Assembly (NCBI GenBank): GCA_964035795.1
Contig: OZ038326.1
Location: 7,746,729 to 7,810,728, forward strand
Source of the DNA: Pterobdella sp. o SKG-2022
Taxonomy: Eukaryota > Annelida > Clitellata > Hirudinida > Piscicolidae
DNA length: 64,000 bases
Direction of reading: 5' to 3'
In this document: in pieces, positions 34,391 through 45,848 of the stretch
Position numbering within the stretch: the first letter of the stretch is position 1
How the letters are laid out: the number at the start of each line of letters is the position of its first letter
Program-made: the position numbers and the translations under genes
The notes under the pieces: model-generated
Told to the model about the DNA's origin: nothing
Seen by the model: the letters and a program-made list of their open reading frames with translations, nothing else
Database searches by the model: none

Positions 34391-36043
34391 ATGATGCTTC
34401 TTAGTAAGAAATTAATTTCACTTTTACTGATATCATTTGTGGCAGTTTATTGCCTTCCCACTAAGCATCTGGAAAGACCCTCTGTTGGCAAAGAATTCAA
34501 CCAGGACGACGCATACGTGAGTCTCAAAATATCATTGTGTATCATTGAATAGTCGAAAATATATTTGAATAAACAAAATTTCAGGCATTTCTTGTCAAAT
34601 ATGGTTATATGGACGGATCAACATCGAAAGGACCAGTTGCTATGAGAGATTTGAGCGATTCCTTGAAGAAAATGCAGAAGTTTGCAGGCATTGAGAAAAC
34701 AGGATATTTAGACGATAAAACAATCAAAATGATGAAATCATCCCGATGTGGAGTGAAAGATATTCCTCGACCTACAATTTCCAAAAGATTCGTGTTAATC
34801 GGTGAGTTTTTAAAATCTACATTTTAAACAGTAAAAAACTTCAGATTATGAGGTTTTAGCCTAATAAGTTAGGACAAGTTTTTACTTGTTGAAAATTTCA
34901 GTTAAATTTTTCTCCATGTGTCTTCAAAGTTCTCATAATTTGAAGTTTTCTACTGTTTTAAATTCAAGTTTACACAAGAAAATACGATGTCTCTAAAAAA
35001 CTAAAATCTATATCGATTAATGTCGTATGACTCCATCATTGCAACATTACAAACGCTATTATGCAGATGCGTGGAGCAAAAAGCATTTGAAATATGCCAT
35101 CAACAGCTATCCATCAAACGCTCGTGACTTAAAAGAGCAGCAAAGAGTTGATCGTGAAATCGCCATGGCCTTCAAGGTTCATTTTAAATGTAAAATTTGA
35201 GAACTGGGTTTGAAAGTAGGTTACCTTAGACATTATAATATTATCTATAATAAGATGAGAATGTTCTATATTAGTTACTTGATGACGATATAAAAATATC
35301 GAAGAACTTGGTATCAATAAATAATTTCATCGTTTTTATATAATTAAAATTTTGGAGATTAATTATTTACAAAGATATAAATATCTCTACCAATCGTCTA
35401 CAGTACTGGAATGATCAAGCCAACTTGTCTTTTAGACGTGTGAACCAAGACGAAGCTGACATTCAAATTGACTTCTCTAGTGGACATCATAATGATGGAT
35501 CGCCATTCGATGGACCAGGTGGTGTGTTGGCCCATGCTTTTCCTCCAGAAATTGGTGCCTTACATGTTGATGATGATGAAACCTGGAATAGTGTGGAAGG
35601 TGAAACATTTTTCTAACTTTAACAAACATTAATTCAATATCGTTATGTATAAAACAAATTTTAATCGTCTAGAAAAGAACGAGTGGCCAGGTAAAAGCTT
35701 TTTGCAAGTGATGATGCACGAGATAGGACATGTCATAGGGATAAACCATTCAAACTATTGGGACGCTGTCATGTATGCGTATTATGAATATAAAGCAGAC
35801 TTCCAACTGACAGAAGATGATATCAACGCAGTGCAGGCTCTTTATGGTTGGTTGATTTCATTAATTGAGTTAATATGTTGTTTTTTTATCCGCCATATTG
35901 TTTCCACTTAATTGATCATTTTAACAAGTTTGAAACAAGAAAGTACTCCACAAACGACAACCATGACAACCGATACTACCACTTCAACCAATCCTACAAC
36001 AACCAGCTTGAGCATGATTGATTACTGGTTTTATTGGTACTAA
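34391..36043 (+). CDS. Matrix metalloproteinase, minimal form without hemopexin domain (six exons)
   Basis: The exons are 34391-34516, 34585-34801, 35067-35176, 35404-35599, 35673-35846 and 35940-36043. Phases agree and the product is 308 aa. The signal peptide is MMLLSKKLISLLLISFVAV. Residues 44-92 form the peptidoglycan-binding-like prodomain. The cysteine switch is SSRCGVKD (Cys97) instead of PRCGVPD. The catalytic domain starts near Trp117 and includes FDGPGGVLAHAF and HVDDDETW. The zinc motif is HEIGHVIGINH (His232, Glu233, His236, His242), with Met250 as the Met-turn. A 30-residue Thr-rich tail follows, ending in an aromatic DYWFYWY. No furin site or hemopexin domain is seen, so it resembles matrilysin-type MMPs that cut extracellular proteins. 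Exon 6 is the least certain, because its acceptor ACAAG lacks a clear pyrimidine tract; without it the frame stops soon after LYG. Confidence 0.9.
34840..34970 (+). repeat. Hairpin repeat, second subfamily, in MMP intron 2
   Basis: ACAAGT, a TTTT loop, ACTTGT then TGAAAATTTCAGTT, followed by CTCATAATTTGAAG. It has the same design as the Penelope 3' block but a different stem. Relatives lie at 18050 and 24050-24185. Confidence 0.5.
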
Positions 36044-36269
36044 CATGTATATCCAAAGTTGGTTGTATAGATGTTGAGTGTTCAAACACGAGTTATTTTT
36101 CAATCTATTATATTTTTTCTACACTTTTTCATACAATTGCGAGCTTTTTGGTCGATTTGAATCTTAAAAAACTTCAATTATTGTTCATTGTAATCTTGTC
36201 GTTTCAAGTCATTTTGCCACTAGAGTCTATATATGTTTTTATTTTCAAAACAACTATTAAAAGTTTTGC

Positions 36270-36275
36270 AATAAA
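36270..36275 (+). terminator. Likely polyadenylation signal of the MMP gene
   Basis: AATAAA located 227 nt after the stop codon on the same strand. Confidence 0.45.
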
Positions 36276-36444
36276 AGCAGGATCTTGACTTCCATGTTTC
36301 AATTTAAATTCGAAAATAATATCGAATTCACCGCCTAATCCATCATTAATAACTTTATACATTTCTTAAAGACATTGGTATAACCCTCTTCATACGGAAT
36401 GTCACCACAGGTTCTTCTGTTAAACACTCTTCAACGTCAATTTA

Positions 36445-36530
36445 TGGAAAAATTTTAGTACATTTTTTAAGCAAAAATAGCTAAAATTTTCGGTAAGTAT
36501 AGCCTTACCATAATACATTAGCATAAAGTT
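36445..36530 (-). repeat. Penelope 3' UTR hairpin block
   Basis: On the minus strand GGTAAG, GCTATA, CTTACC (within 36492-36509) is followed by GAAAATTTTAGCT. It is 148 nt downstream of the Penelope-like stop at 36657. Confidence 0.75.
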
Positions 36531-36656
36531 TGTCGAAATTATTGGTATTTATAGTGAATAAATTTTTTAGTTTCAGGTAAATTATGATTATAACTATTGA
36601 GACTGAATTAATTTTATAACTTCAAAGAATAAAATTTTTTATTTTTCGCAATGAAA

Positions 36657-37560
36657 TTAATCTCCATGTTCCCTCCTTCGGACAGTATCCTGTTTTTTGT
36701 CTTTTTTGCGAAGTTTCTCGAGTAAGTGATACCAGGCTTTTGTGTCTACGAGCAATTGAGGATCATTTTAACCGTTTTTTACTAAATTATTTTTTCTTAT
36801 TTCTAAACTTTTTTTGTCAGTAGTTTCTTTTGAAAAGAAAACTTTTTAGGATCTGATATTGTTTTTATGATTTCTGGCTTGTTCCAATTTATTCTTCCAA
36901 AAGGGCATTCTTTCGCGTGTTTGCTGATACCAGATATTGTCTTTAGCCCTTTTTGGGAAGCTGCATCTGCTTCGTGTTAGGCCATTCTCGTTCTTATTGT
37001 GACCCTAGTCTGCCCAATATATCATTTGTTTCTATTGTAACCATTGTCTTCAAAGTTGTTCATTGAATATTCAATTTCTTTAACAGACGGGTTTGATTTA
37101 AAGAGTCAATAAACTGGGGTCTAAAGATTAAGTCTTGGCAGGATCGAGGGCTTATTGTGAGCCCCGTGTGTGATGGCTTTCGATATACAGTGGTCGATAG
37201 ACTCCCGTCTTTCTCTCTGATCACCAGTGTGTCTAGGAAAGGTAATTTGGAGTTTTTCTCTGTTTCGAATGTAAACTTTATTTTTGGGTCGATTTCATTA
37301 AGTATTGTTATAAAATCTTGATTTGAAGTGTTTCTAGTGTCTTTCTGCATAATTTCGAACGTATCACTCATGTAGACCTTTAATGACCTTTGAGCTTTAA
37401 ACTTTCTTCTTTTTGCTATTTTTTTGGCTTTGTTGATTTTATGATCCATCCATATTTATGAAATTGTGACCATTAAACTCAAGCCAATCGGTCCGGAATC
37501 ATGGGTAGTGAAATGTTTGTTGTCATAAAGAAAATCAGATGTTGAGATGCATAAGTTAAT
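36657..37560 (-). mobile_element. Penelope-like element, RT C-terminal part and GIY-YIG remnant
   Basis: The minus frame 37449-37060 reads KVYMSDTFEIMQKDTRN (the RT YxDD site as YMSD), INEIDPKIKFTFETE-like sequence, SKLPFLDTLVIREKDGS and TTVYRKPSHTG. Further on, in other frames, it has YIGQTRV, TISGISKHAKECPFW and a NDPQL block with KAWYHLLEKLRKK, ending at the TAA 36657-36659. Part of the linker between RT and GIY-YIG is deleted. Confidence 0.8.
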
Positions 37561-37919
37561 GAGATCAGCTAAGTATGAAGACTTTTGATATTGCTCATAA
37601 GTACATTAAGATGTCTTTGAAAAGTTTCAAAAGCAAGCAATTTATTAACAGCAATAACCCCAACTAATCCAACTATATCAATACCAAAACGATCCACATG
37701 GATGAAACCTCACAAACTTACATCCCTTACATACTACTAATTTCGGAAATAATAGAACATTTTAATTACCGGAAAGTAATTATAACAAATCTAACAATAT
37801 AAAACCGAAAAATAAATATAACCAATCTAGAAATATATACTAAACGTTTAACGATAAAGGGGTTTAAAGTACAAAATATTTAAAACGGTAATGTCCGGCA
37901 ATTATAACCAGCTAGATTT

Positions 37920-38640
37920 TTATGACATGGAATGGTGGTGACTTTTTCAAGTCTACACGATTCCGGTATGAATCAAAAACAAAAAGTTTTGTAAGCAAAT
38001 TGCTCTATGCCGATGATGCTGCTCTATGTGCATCTTCTTGCAGGCATCTACAGAACCTTTTTAGCTGTTTGAGTAGTGCATGCAAACATTTTGGTCTTAC
38101 TACACACATATAAAAAGCAGTCTTCATGTTCTCAGGCTGTGAAAATTATATTTTTAAACTCAATGAATGAATGCTTAAAAAATGTTGTATTTACCTTTCT
38201 TGCTTCCTCGCTACCTCCGAGAACAAGTGTCGATCGTGAAATCCCTATCAGAGTAGGACAAGCTTTTACAGCCTTTGGTCGACTAACAAAGTGTGTTCGG
38301 AAGTAATTAGCATTTCAGCATTTGCGCTAAAATCAGAGTTTATAAAACATGTGCTATTAGCATTCTTCTTCATGACGCTTCAACATGGGCAACTCATCGA
38401 AAACAGGAATCTAGGGAATTAAGACTTAAAATTCTTTTTTACTAAAAGCTGAAAAATGTAATAACAAATAAAAATCGGTTTTAGACTACTGGTTCCGCTC
38501 TTGTTTTTTTTGTTGAAGTTTTATCACTTGCAATGGGCTAGATACTTTAGCCGCTTGCCAAACCACAAGATCTATCGTCTTTTTGTCTTCAGTGTTCTAA
38601 TAGAAAATAGTCGGCCACTTGGTAGGTCATATCTTAGATG
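37920..38640 (+). mobile_element. RTE-like retrotransposon RT fragment
   Basis: The frame 37922-38113 has KLLYADDAALCASSCRHLQN and ACKHFGLTT (RT motif C with YADD and the following helix). Downstream frames give VGQAFTAFGRLTKCVRK, the conserved block after the RT. The copy is truncated on both sides. Confidence 0.75.
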
Positions 38641-39819
38641 TTAAATTATTTTGAAACGTCATATAAAAGTTTTTTTTCTACTATTTGTTATATTTATATC
38701 TGACATTGAGCTTTCTTGCAACCGTGGTGGCTGGGAGAACATGTAACACAAAGGACTCAGTCTCGATTCAAAATATTCTTCTCATAAGCTGCAAGCTTAT
38801 TAATTAAAACGTTTTTAAAATCTCAGAAAGAGAGTAAATCCAAGCATTATCATACTCGACAAAGCCTTGAGAGATCGGCAGTAAGTGTCCATGTTTGGCA
38901 AGCGTGTGAAAACACGAGCATGTGCATTAGCTTGCATTCCAGTTTGATGTTCTTGTCTTTCCACACCGGCTTGAATCTGGCATTTGTTTTTGTGAAGATC
39001 TAGAAATGATTCGAAAATGCAAACCCTCATCATTGATTATTGCATATTTAAAATAATTGACACTTTCAAACGAGAGGAAACTACAAATACTAATAGGAAG
39101 TAACGTTTTATGTAAAGGCTAAACTTATCAAAAATTTTGATTTTCAATAAATGCATTAGAAAAGTTCTCACATTTGATTTTGAGTTTTAAACTTGAAACT
39201 ACTTATAAAAACAAAGAAAAATAAAATGAGTGAACAAAGACAAGTCATAAATGTAAAGTTTCTTCTAACTTTCAAGTGTACCTAGAACTTTACAAGCATT
39301 CTTTTTTTGTATAACCATACTCAATGCTTGTATCAAGAAAATAGTTGAACGTGGCTCTCTTGTTTTTTGGACTATTTTTTCCCTGATCTGTCTCATTAAT
39401 GTATACCCATTCAACCCCAAGAGACAAAAGTTTCAACCTCTACTTTTACAAACTTTTGGTCTGCTAAATATTGGCATATTTCGTCAACTTAGCTGTCTCC
39501 GCATTTTTATCTTTTTTTCGGGACAAGCTGAAAATATTGAAATGAAGCTGGAAGCGATACTGCCACTGCAAGTAAAATCTCAAACTATCGTTCGACCATT
39601 TACCAAGGGTATACTGTCATCTCATTTCGACATTTTTCATCAGTGCGAGATACATCATTTTGTTCAAGAATCGGTGAAATTTGGGCTGATGTCAAAGCTT
39701 TTTCTATGAAGTCATTTACGAAAGAACCTTTCAGAAATTTTCCTACAACTAAGACCATTTGAATCATTCTGGTGCTGTAATGACAAGAATGAGGAATTCA
39801 CAAAAATGAGCCTAAATTA
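38641..39819. other. No gene recognised; one solo hairpin block
   Basis: A Penelope-type hairpin block without ORF lies at 39105-39175 (+). A 72-codon minus frame at 38815-39033 (with GMQANAHARVFTRLPNMDTY) has protein-like composition, but I know no family for it and see no splice borders. It may be a transposon remnant. Confidence 0.4.
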
Positions 39820-39960
39820 ACTCCTAGGAATCACTATTGATGAGGAATAGTTCGACCCCTACATTACAACCGTCATTCGTTCATGCAACCGTCACTTTCG
39901 AGCTTTATTTCCCACGATTATTGCCCACACTTATTTCTTAGCAGACTTGATAATTGTAAT
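39820..39960 (+). mobile_element. Short CR1-like retrotransposon fragment
   Basis: The translation has LLGITIDEE, then DPYITTVIRSCNRHFRAL, the segment between RT and the C-terminal domain of CR1-like elements. Only about 45 codons remain. Confidence 0.45.
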
Positions 39961-39985
39961 TTTGTTAGTGAGCTCAACAAACAGA

Positions 39986-40096
39986 AGTATTCAAAAAATT
40001 CACAAAGCTTTATGTAAGTCTAGCTTACATTACCAAGTAATCACTCGATTATGTAAACTAGACTTACAAAAAAGCTTTGTAAATTTTTTGAATACT
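39986..40096. repeat. Foldback element, 45-bp inverted arms
   Basis: The left arm 39986-40030 and right arm 40051-40096 are inverted copies (AGTATTCAAAAAATTCACAA against TTGTAAATTTTTTGAATACT) with few mismatches and a 20-bp loop. No coding capacity. It may be a MITE-like unit. Confidence 0.75.
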
Positions 40097-40778
40097 TTGT
40101 GTTTAAAATTAACTTCACAAAGAGGCAATTTTTGATACTATTTTTTATTCAACTAAAATTTTCAACAAAAAAAAGATCTCATAACTTATACCACATTCAC
40201 TCTAGGCTACTTATCTAACCTTATTCAGACCCAAGATTACCTCGATATTAAGCTGCAATACCTAAAAAAGCATTGCTCTACTATCATATATTCCAACGAC
40301 GTTTTCTACATGCTTCTTTTGCTTTTTGGAACTCTGCCACCCGACATTAAAAAACATGACCATTGATTGTTTAAATATCTCGTCTTGAAACATCTTTTTA
40401 AACAATGTTTGACACGGGTGTGCCTCAGTATCTTCCTTGGCGCTATATAAATAATAATTATTATTATTTTGACGAAGCAATTATTAGCTTTTCCGTTGTT
40501 TTGAGTGCCTATACAATAGTTGTGTGTCACCATTAATATTTGGGTATAACTCTTGGTTATGTACTTTTAATTATTTTCTTTAGACATAGCAGAAATATCA
40601 TGTACTTTCAATACTATTGCTGTTTTGAATTTTTCTCATGAAGCTTAAGTTTTTTTATAATAGAAACAAACAATATTGTTTATTGAGAAACTTATTACAC
40701 GAAGCTTTCAAGTTTTTCCAAGCGAATAATTTTACACATATGGTGAAATGAAAATTTTTTTTCAAACGTTCAAATCTC

Positions 40779-43091
40779 TTAGAACAAATAAAAACTTGAG
40801 AAGTATACTATCAATTTAATTACACTATTATTATTATTATTATTTTTATTTGTAGTGCCGTCAAAGATTACTTCAGTGGGAAGATTGGATTTGGAAAGGA
40901 GTATGGGACTGCCGACAAACATCACTTCGCTTTTGTTAGGATTCAACATGAGGTGATTGTTAGAAAACCAAAGATTGAGCTCAGTGATGCATTCAGATAT
41001 CTTAGTGAGGCTGGGATGAGGATCAAGGTAAGAGGCGCCTGTAAAGAGGGTAATATCATCAGCAAACTGATGATATAGAACGTCGTGCTTCTGTATGATC
41101 TCGCTAATAGGAGAGGTATAAAGAGAAAAGAGTATGGGCCCAAGAACAAAACCTTGAGGAACACCAAAACGAAGGGAGACAGGGGTAGAAGAAGAGCAGC
41201 TTATCTTAACAAATTGCTTGCGTTCGGAAAGATAGGACTGAAACAAGGATAAAGCAATGCCAGAAATGTGAAAGTAGTCTTCAAGGATATGCAGCATATT
41301 TGGATGATTAATGGTGTCAGAAGCTGCTGAAATATCTAAAGACACTAAGACGGCCGCAGACCCGGTAGCACAGATATTACGGAGGCTGTCAGTGATGTAC
41401 AAAAGCGCAGTTTCCGTTGAGTGATGTGAGCGATACGCCGACTGGAAAAGGTTGAAGTTACGCAGTACAGAAACATGAGAGGATAATCTCTTGAGAACAA
41501 CCCTTTCTAAGATCTTTGAGATGGTGCTGAGGTTTGAAATTGGACGATAATTGGATGGTTGCATGGGGTCTAGATTATATTTTTTCAGTAAAGGGGTTAC
41601 CTGCGCCGTTTTGAATGAAGTTGGAAAAATACCCTGTGAAAAGGAAAGAGCCGAAAGTTTGCATATAATGGAGGCGAAGATGCCGGAAAACTGCTTCAGC
41701 AGGAAAACAGGGATTATATCTAAAGGTGAGGATTTATTTGGGAGAGAATTGATCAATTTGATGATTTCGTCAACACTAGGAGGTGAGAAAAATGAGAGAT
41801 TTGATTGATCACTGTCAGTTAAGGAGGGCTGACGGGGAAGATTAGTGATCGGTAACGAGCTATGAATCAACTCAATCTTAGTCTTGAAAAAAGTGCTAAA
41901 GTTTTCAACAAAAAGATCATGTTCCGCAGGAGTCCGCGGAGGAAGTGGAGGAGACCTGTGAAGTATGGAGTTCGCCGTTTTCCAAAAGGCTTTGGAGTTA
42001 GGTGTCGCTGAAGATAGCGATAGATTAAGATAATCAGCACGTGACTTGTTAATGGCGGCGCGGGCGAGTTTACGTGAAATACGGAATTCCTGTAAAAGAT
42101 CATCGGGGACTTGCACACAAAGCTTTCGGAGACTGGATATCTGTCTCTCGATTTTCCTTCTTCGGCGTTTGGCAGAGAGAGCATTTTCAGACAGATGAAA
42201 GTGTGAATGCAAGCTGGGGCGAAAAGTATGACTGCGTAAAGGAGCATGAGTATTCATCAGCGAAAGAAACAATTTGTCCATGGAACTAACAAAGTCATCA
42301 ACCTTAGAGATTGGAGAATTAATAAGTAAATCGCTTATAAAATTGACATCCTTTCCAAAGCCGGCCAAGTTGAGATTCCTGAAAGACCGAGAAGTGACAC
42401 GATGAGGTGAAAGGTGGGGCCGTACGAGGTTAAGACGGCACGAAATAAGGAAATGATCAGATTCAAAAATTTCGCTGACAGGGTCAGAAATAAGATGAGA
42501 GAGAGAAGCCGGTGTGATAACAAGATCGAGAGTATTACCAAGCCTGTGAGTTGGAAAGTTAATATGCTGCGTCAAACCGTGCTCTCGCAAAAGAATATTA
42601 AGGGGATTATCAAGATGATGACAATTAGGGGTATTAAAATCTCCAGCCATTATGAAATGATTGAATGTCGAAGAAAGAAAATAAAGATGAGCTGTGAGTT
42701 CACGAATAAAATTACTTGAGTTAGGAGGGCGGTAAATAACAGAAATGGTTAAGGAACGTGTTAGGAAAGAGGCTTGGGCAGTTAATACTTCAAAGGAAGA
42801 GTGTATTTCAGATTTTACAAGTGTCAGTTTAACGGAGTTGGAGGAAATCAAAGAAATACCACCACCACGCTTTCCACTAGAACGATGAGAATGTAGAACA
42901 TGGTAACCTGGGGGAACAATGTCGTATTTTGTGACATTGTCAGCATCTTCCGAGATCCACGTTTCAGTCAATGCAAGGATATCGAAACAGTGAGTGGAGA
43001 TCGCGTCCAGGATAAGAGTGGATTTGTTGCGAGTGGAACGGGGATTGAGAAGGCCAAACTTCACAAAAGGAGATGGATTTTGAGGGTGCAT
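40779..43091 (-). mobile_element. L2/CR1-like LINE ORF2 (endonuclease and reverse transcriptase)
   Basis: 770 open codons. The N-terminal endonuclease has LALTETWISEDADN, SVIYRPPNSSNF, MAGDFNTPNCHHLDN and SDHFLISCRL. The RT has PSNYRPISNLSTISKILERV, AYRSHHSTETALLYI, VSLDISAASDTINH, RFGVPQGFVLGPILFSLYTS and QFADDITLFTG (FADD at residues 676-679). The frame then ends prematurely. At VIFDG the sequence jumps to CACTACAAATA and an (AAT)n run (40828-40850), and the C-terminal domain typical of the family is absent. The motif A Phe is Ser in SAASD, so catalysis is doubtful. ORF2 begins 16 nt after the end of ORF1. This is the best-preserved mobile element here. Confidence 0.9.
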
Positions 43092-43106
43092 GAGTAAGGC
43101 AGGCCT

Positions 43107-44723
43107 TCATTGCCAGGCCGTACGCCCCATCTTAAGTCGCACTTGTTGCTTGTACACCGGACAAGAAGAGGATGTGGTGACATGGTCATGGCAAGGACGA
43201 TTTGATCTAAAACGAGGAACACAGAAGGGAGGAGAAGATCTAGAGCAGTTGTCAGACGGATGGTCTTTGCCACAGTGCTCACATACTCTAGGGTTGTGGC
43301 ATTTAGCTATATTATGGCCATAAGTCTGGCAATTCAGACATCTAGTAGGGTGAATTCGGGAGTGGAAAGGAAATCTACCAAAAGGGAGGTGAATATTCTT
43401 GGACTTGATTAGAGTGGGAAAAACAGTGCTTGGAACTTGGATAAGCCAATCACGGGTAGAAGGATTTCGTGCGTTAGGCCTCTGTCTGAAGGCACGAAGA
43501 GCACTGGGATGAGCAGATGGAAAGAGAAGATTGAGAGAGGTTTCCAGTTCTTTATCCGAAACCCATGTCGGTAGACCCAGAACAGTAATTGTTGGGTTTA
43601 AAAGAATTGGGTCATGAAGGCGGATGTTGGGAAGAGAGGAAAGAAAAAGTTTGGCATCTTTGAGCAAATCAGCAGAGTCAGCTTCTCAGACAACGGCATC
43701 AGTAGACTCACGAACACGCTTGGGATAAGACTTAAAGGTCTGTTTAGAAAGGTTAATGGATGAAACCAATCTTCTGCAGAGCTCACTTGGAGTCTCACCT
43801 ATGGTGGAAGTAATTTTAGTCAAATATTTAATTATTGGTGGAGTTTTTTTGATAGGCTGGTTCATATGTTGGTTGGGGGGGAATGAGTGTGAGATTTTGT
43901 TAGTGGGTGGAGAGGAAAGGGTGTGCTTGTTTTTTGACTTAACAATAGTGCTGTAAGTAGGTTGAGGTGAGTTAGAAGTAAGAGTAGATGTGATTGTATT
44001 GATTGGTAAGAATGATTCTAGTGAAATTAATGATGGAAAATTATTAATTAAACTAAGAGATGAAGTAGTTGTTGTAGAAGCGAGAGATGGAGAAGTTGAA
44101 AATAATGCCATACTTGTGGATGAAGTTGGAGAAGTGGTCATAGTTGTTGAAGTTGAGCTTGATGAAGAAGATGGAGTTGTTGAGGAGAGTGGGGTTATTG
44201 CATGGGATGAAGAGTTAGTTGAAGAAGATGTAGTTGTAGAAGCAGGAGATGGAGAAGTTGAAAATGATGTCACGCTTGTGGATGAAGTTGGAGAAGTGGT
44301 CATAGTTGTTGAGGTTGAGCTTGATGAAGAAGATGGAGTAGTTGAGAGGAGTGGAGTTATTGCATGGGATGAAGAGTTAGTTGAAGGAGATGTAGTGGTC
44401 AAGGAGATTGAGGCAGTCGAAGGAGATGTAGTGGTTAAGAAGATTGAAGTGCTTGAAGGAGATGTGGTAGTTGAAGTAAATGTAGTGGTCGAAGAAAGTG
44501 AAGTAGTTGAAGGATAAGAAGTAGTCAAAGAAGATGTGGTAGGCGAGAAAAGTGAAGGAGCTGAGGTGGTCATAGTCTTCGGCTTTCGCCCTCTTTTTTT
44601 TGGAACCGAAGGTTTCTCAGGCTTTATTAAGTTCAACACATTACTTTTTAACGTGTTGAGAGCTGCTTGAATAGAATCAATCTCGGAACAAATTATTTCG
44701 ATGGCGGACATATTATCGACCAT
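43107..44723 (-). mobile_element. LINE ORF1 (gag-like, zinc knuckles), one in-frame stop
   Basis: 539 codons in one frame, broken by a single TGA at 43686-43688. The N-terminus has a helical stretch and a basic KKRGRKPK patch. A Ser/Thr/Pro-rich middle of about 170 residues contains a tandem duplication of roughly 50 residues (SSSHAITPL occurs twice). The C-terminal half has an RNA-binding-like domain and two CCHC-type knuckles (CLNCQTYGHNIAKC and CEHCGKDHPSDNC). It probably binds element RNA. The acidic plus-strand frame 43990-44517 is the shadow of the Ser/Thr tract. Confidence 0.85.
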
Positions 44724-44760
44724 AGATTAATCATTATTAAAATATTTTTATTTATTTATG

Positions 44761-45068
44761 CATCTCAAAAAAAGGTTTCTGACGTGTAAGGTTTAAGCTC
44801 TTAATTGTCTATCAAAGGGAATCAAAAGATTGAAAGACTAACCAATTGACAGACAGTGAAAACAGAAAAAAACAGTTATTCATGAATTAATATCGATGAA
44901 TTTATCATTTTATTGAAAAGAATTTTCAAATCTGTGCTGACATCCTACATTCCTATTTATGAGCAACTTGTACATATTTAAACAATAACTTCACCAATCA
45001 ATTTTGATAAGGTTTATCAAAAGCTTTAGTTTTTATCACAATCAACGTATCTCAAAATATCCTTCGTT
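44761..45068. other. Spacer between two LINE copies
   Basis: AT-rich. GATAAGGTTTATCAAAAGC at about 45007 could be a decayed hairpin block. No gene. Confidence 0.4.
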
Positions 45069-45650
45069 TTGGAGATTAAACTTGGAAAAATATTCAAAAT
45101 ATTTCAAGGATTGATTACTGTAACTCTCTTCTTTGTCGACTCCCGAACTGTCTTATTTCTAAGTTGCAATCTCTCCAAAATCGCGCTGCTAAAACCGCTC
45201 TTCAAGCCGACTACTATTCTTCATCTCACACCTGTCTCGATCGCCTCCATTGGCTGCCGGTCGTACTAAGAGCCCAGTTCAAGTTGCTATGGCTCACGGC
45301 TAACATCTTATACTTTAATCAGCCAGCTTATTTATATGACCGTCTTTCCATCAGACAGACTTCTGAGTCTCTCAGGTCTTCCAACACTGGTTTATGCCTA
45401 CATCAGCCTGTCTCTTCTAAACCTTTCTTACATCGCTCCTTCTCGCATATCGCCCCTCACTTATGGAACTCTCTTCCACTTAATGTCCGTCTTTCACCTT
45501 CTCTTAAAATTTTTCGCAAGCGTTTAAAAACGCATCTTTATAGCCAAATTTCTTTCTCATAGCCCTTCTGATTAGAACAGCGCCTCTGCAGCAAACCTAG
45601 TTTGCAAACTGCGCGCCCTACAAATACAAATACAAATACAAATACAAAAT
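45069..45650 (+). mobile_element. L2/CR1-like LINE 3' end (5'-truncated)
   Basis: The frame includes RIDYCNSLL (about 45107), LQNRAAKTALQADYYSSSHT, LDRLHWLPVVLRAQFKLLWL and PHLWNSLPLNVRLSPSLKIF, with the stop at 45560-45562. The UTR ends GCGCCCTACAAATAC with four or five ACAAAT repeats. This is the C-terminal domain that the neighbouring minus-strand element lacks. The CTACAAATA tail is shared, so they are probably one family. Confidence 0.85.
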
Positions 45651-45810
45651 GATAATACAAGCAATAATAAAAAATTTTAAATGAAAAAAAAACAAAAATA
45701 ATAACAAGAGCAACAATAAAAATTGTTTTAGAACTTAATCTTGTTCAAAAGATTTCTATTGTGTACCTTTAATGGCGAAATGAACGACGTAACGCCCATG
45801 TAGGTTTGGG

Positions 45811-45818
45811 TATATAAA
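45811..45818 (+). promoter_or_regulatory. TATA box of the lectin/WSC/EGF gene
   Basis: TATATAAA 38 bp upstream of the first ATG, leaving a very short leader. Confidence 0.6.
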
Positions 45819-45848
45819 GAGACTTGGTTGTCATTCGTCGGAATTGAA

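Noticed and set aside
38815..39033. 72-codon minus-strand frame as a host exon
   Set aside because: Composition is protein-like but no family, splice borders or continuation could be found. Left as unexplained.
43990..44517. Acidic 175-codon plus-strand frame
   Set aside because: Antisense to the Ser/Thr-rich LINE ORF1; its Glu/Val bias follows from that composition.
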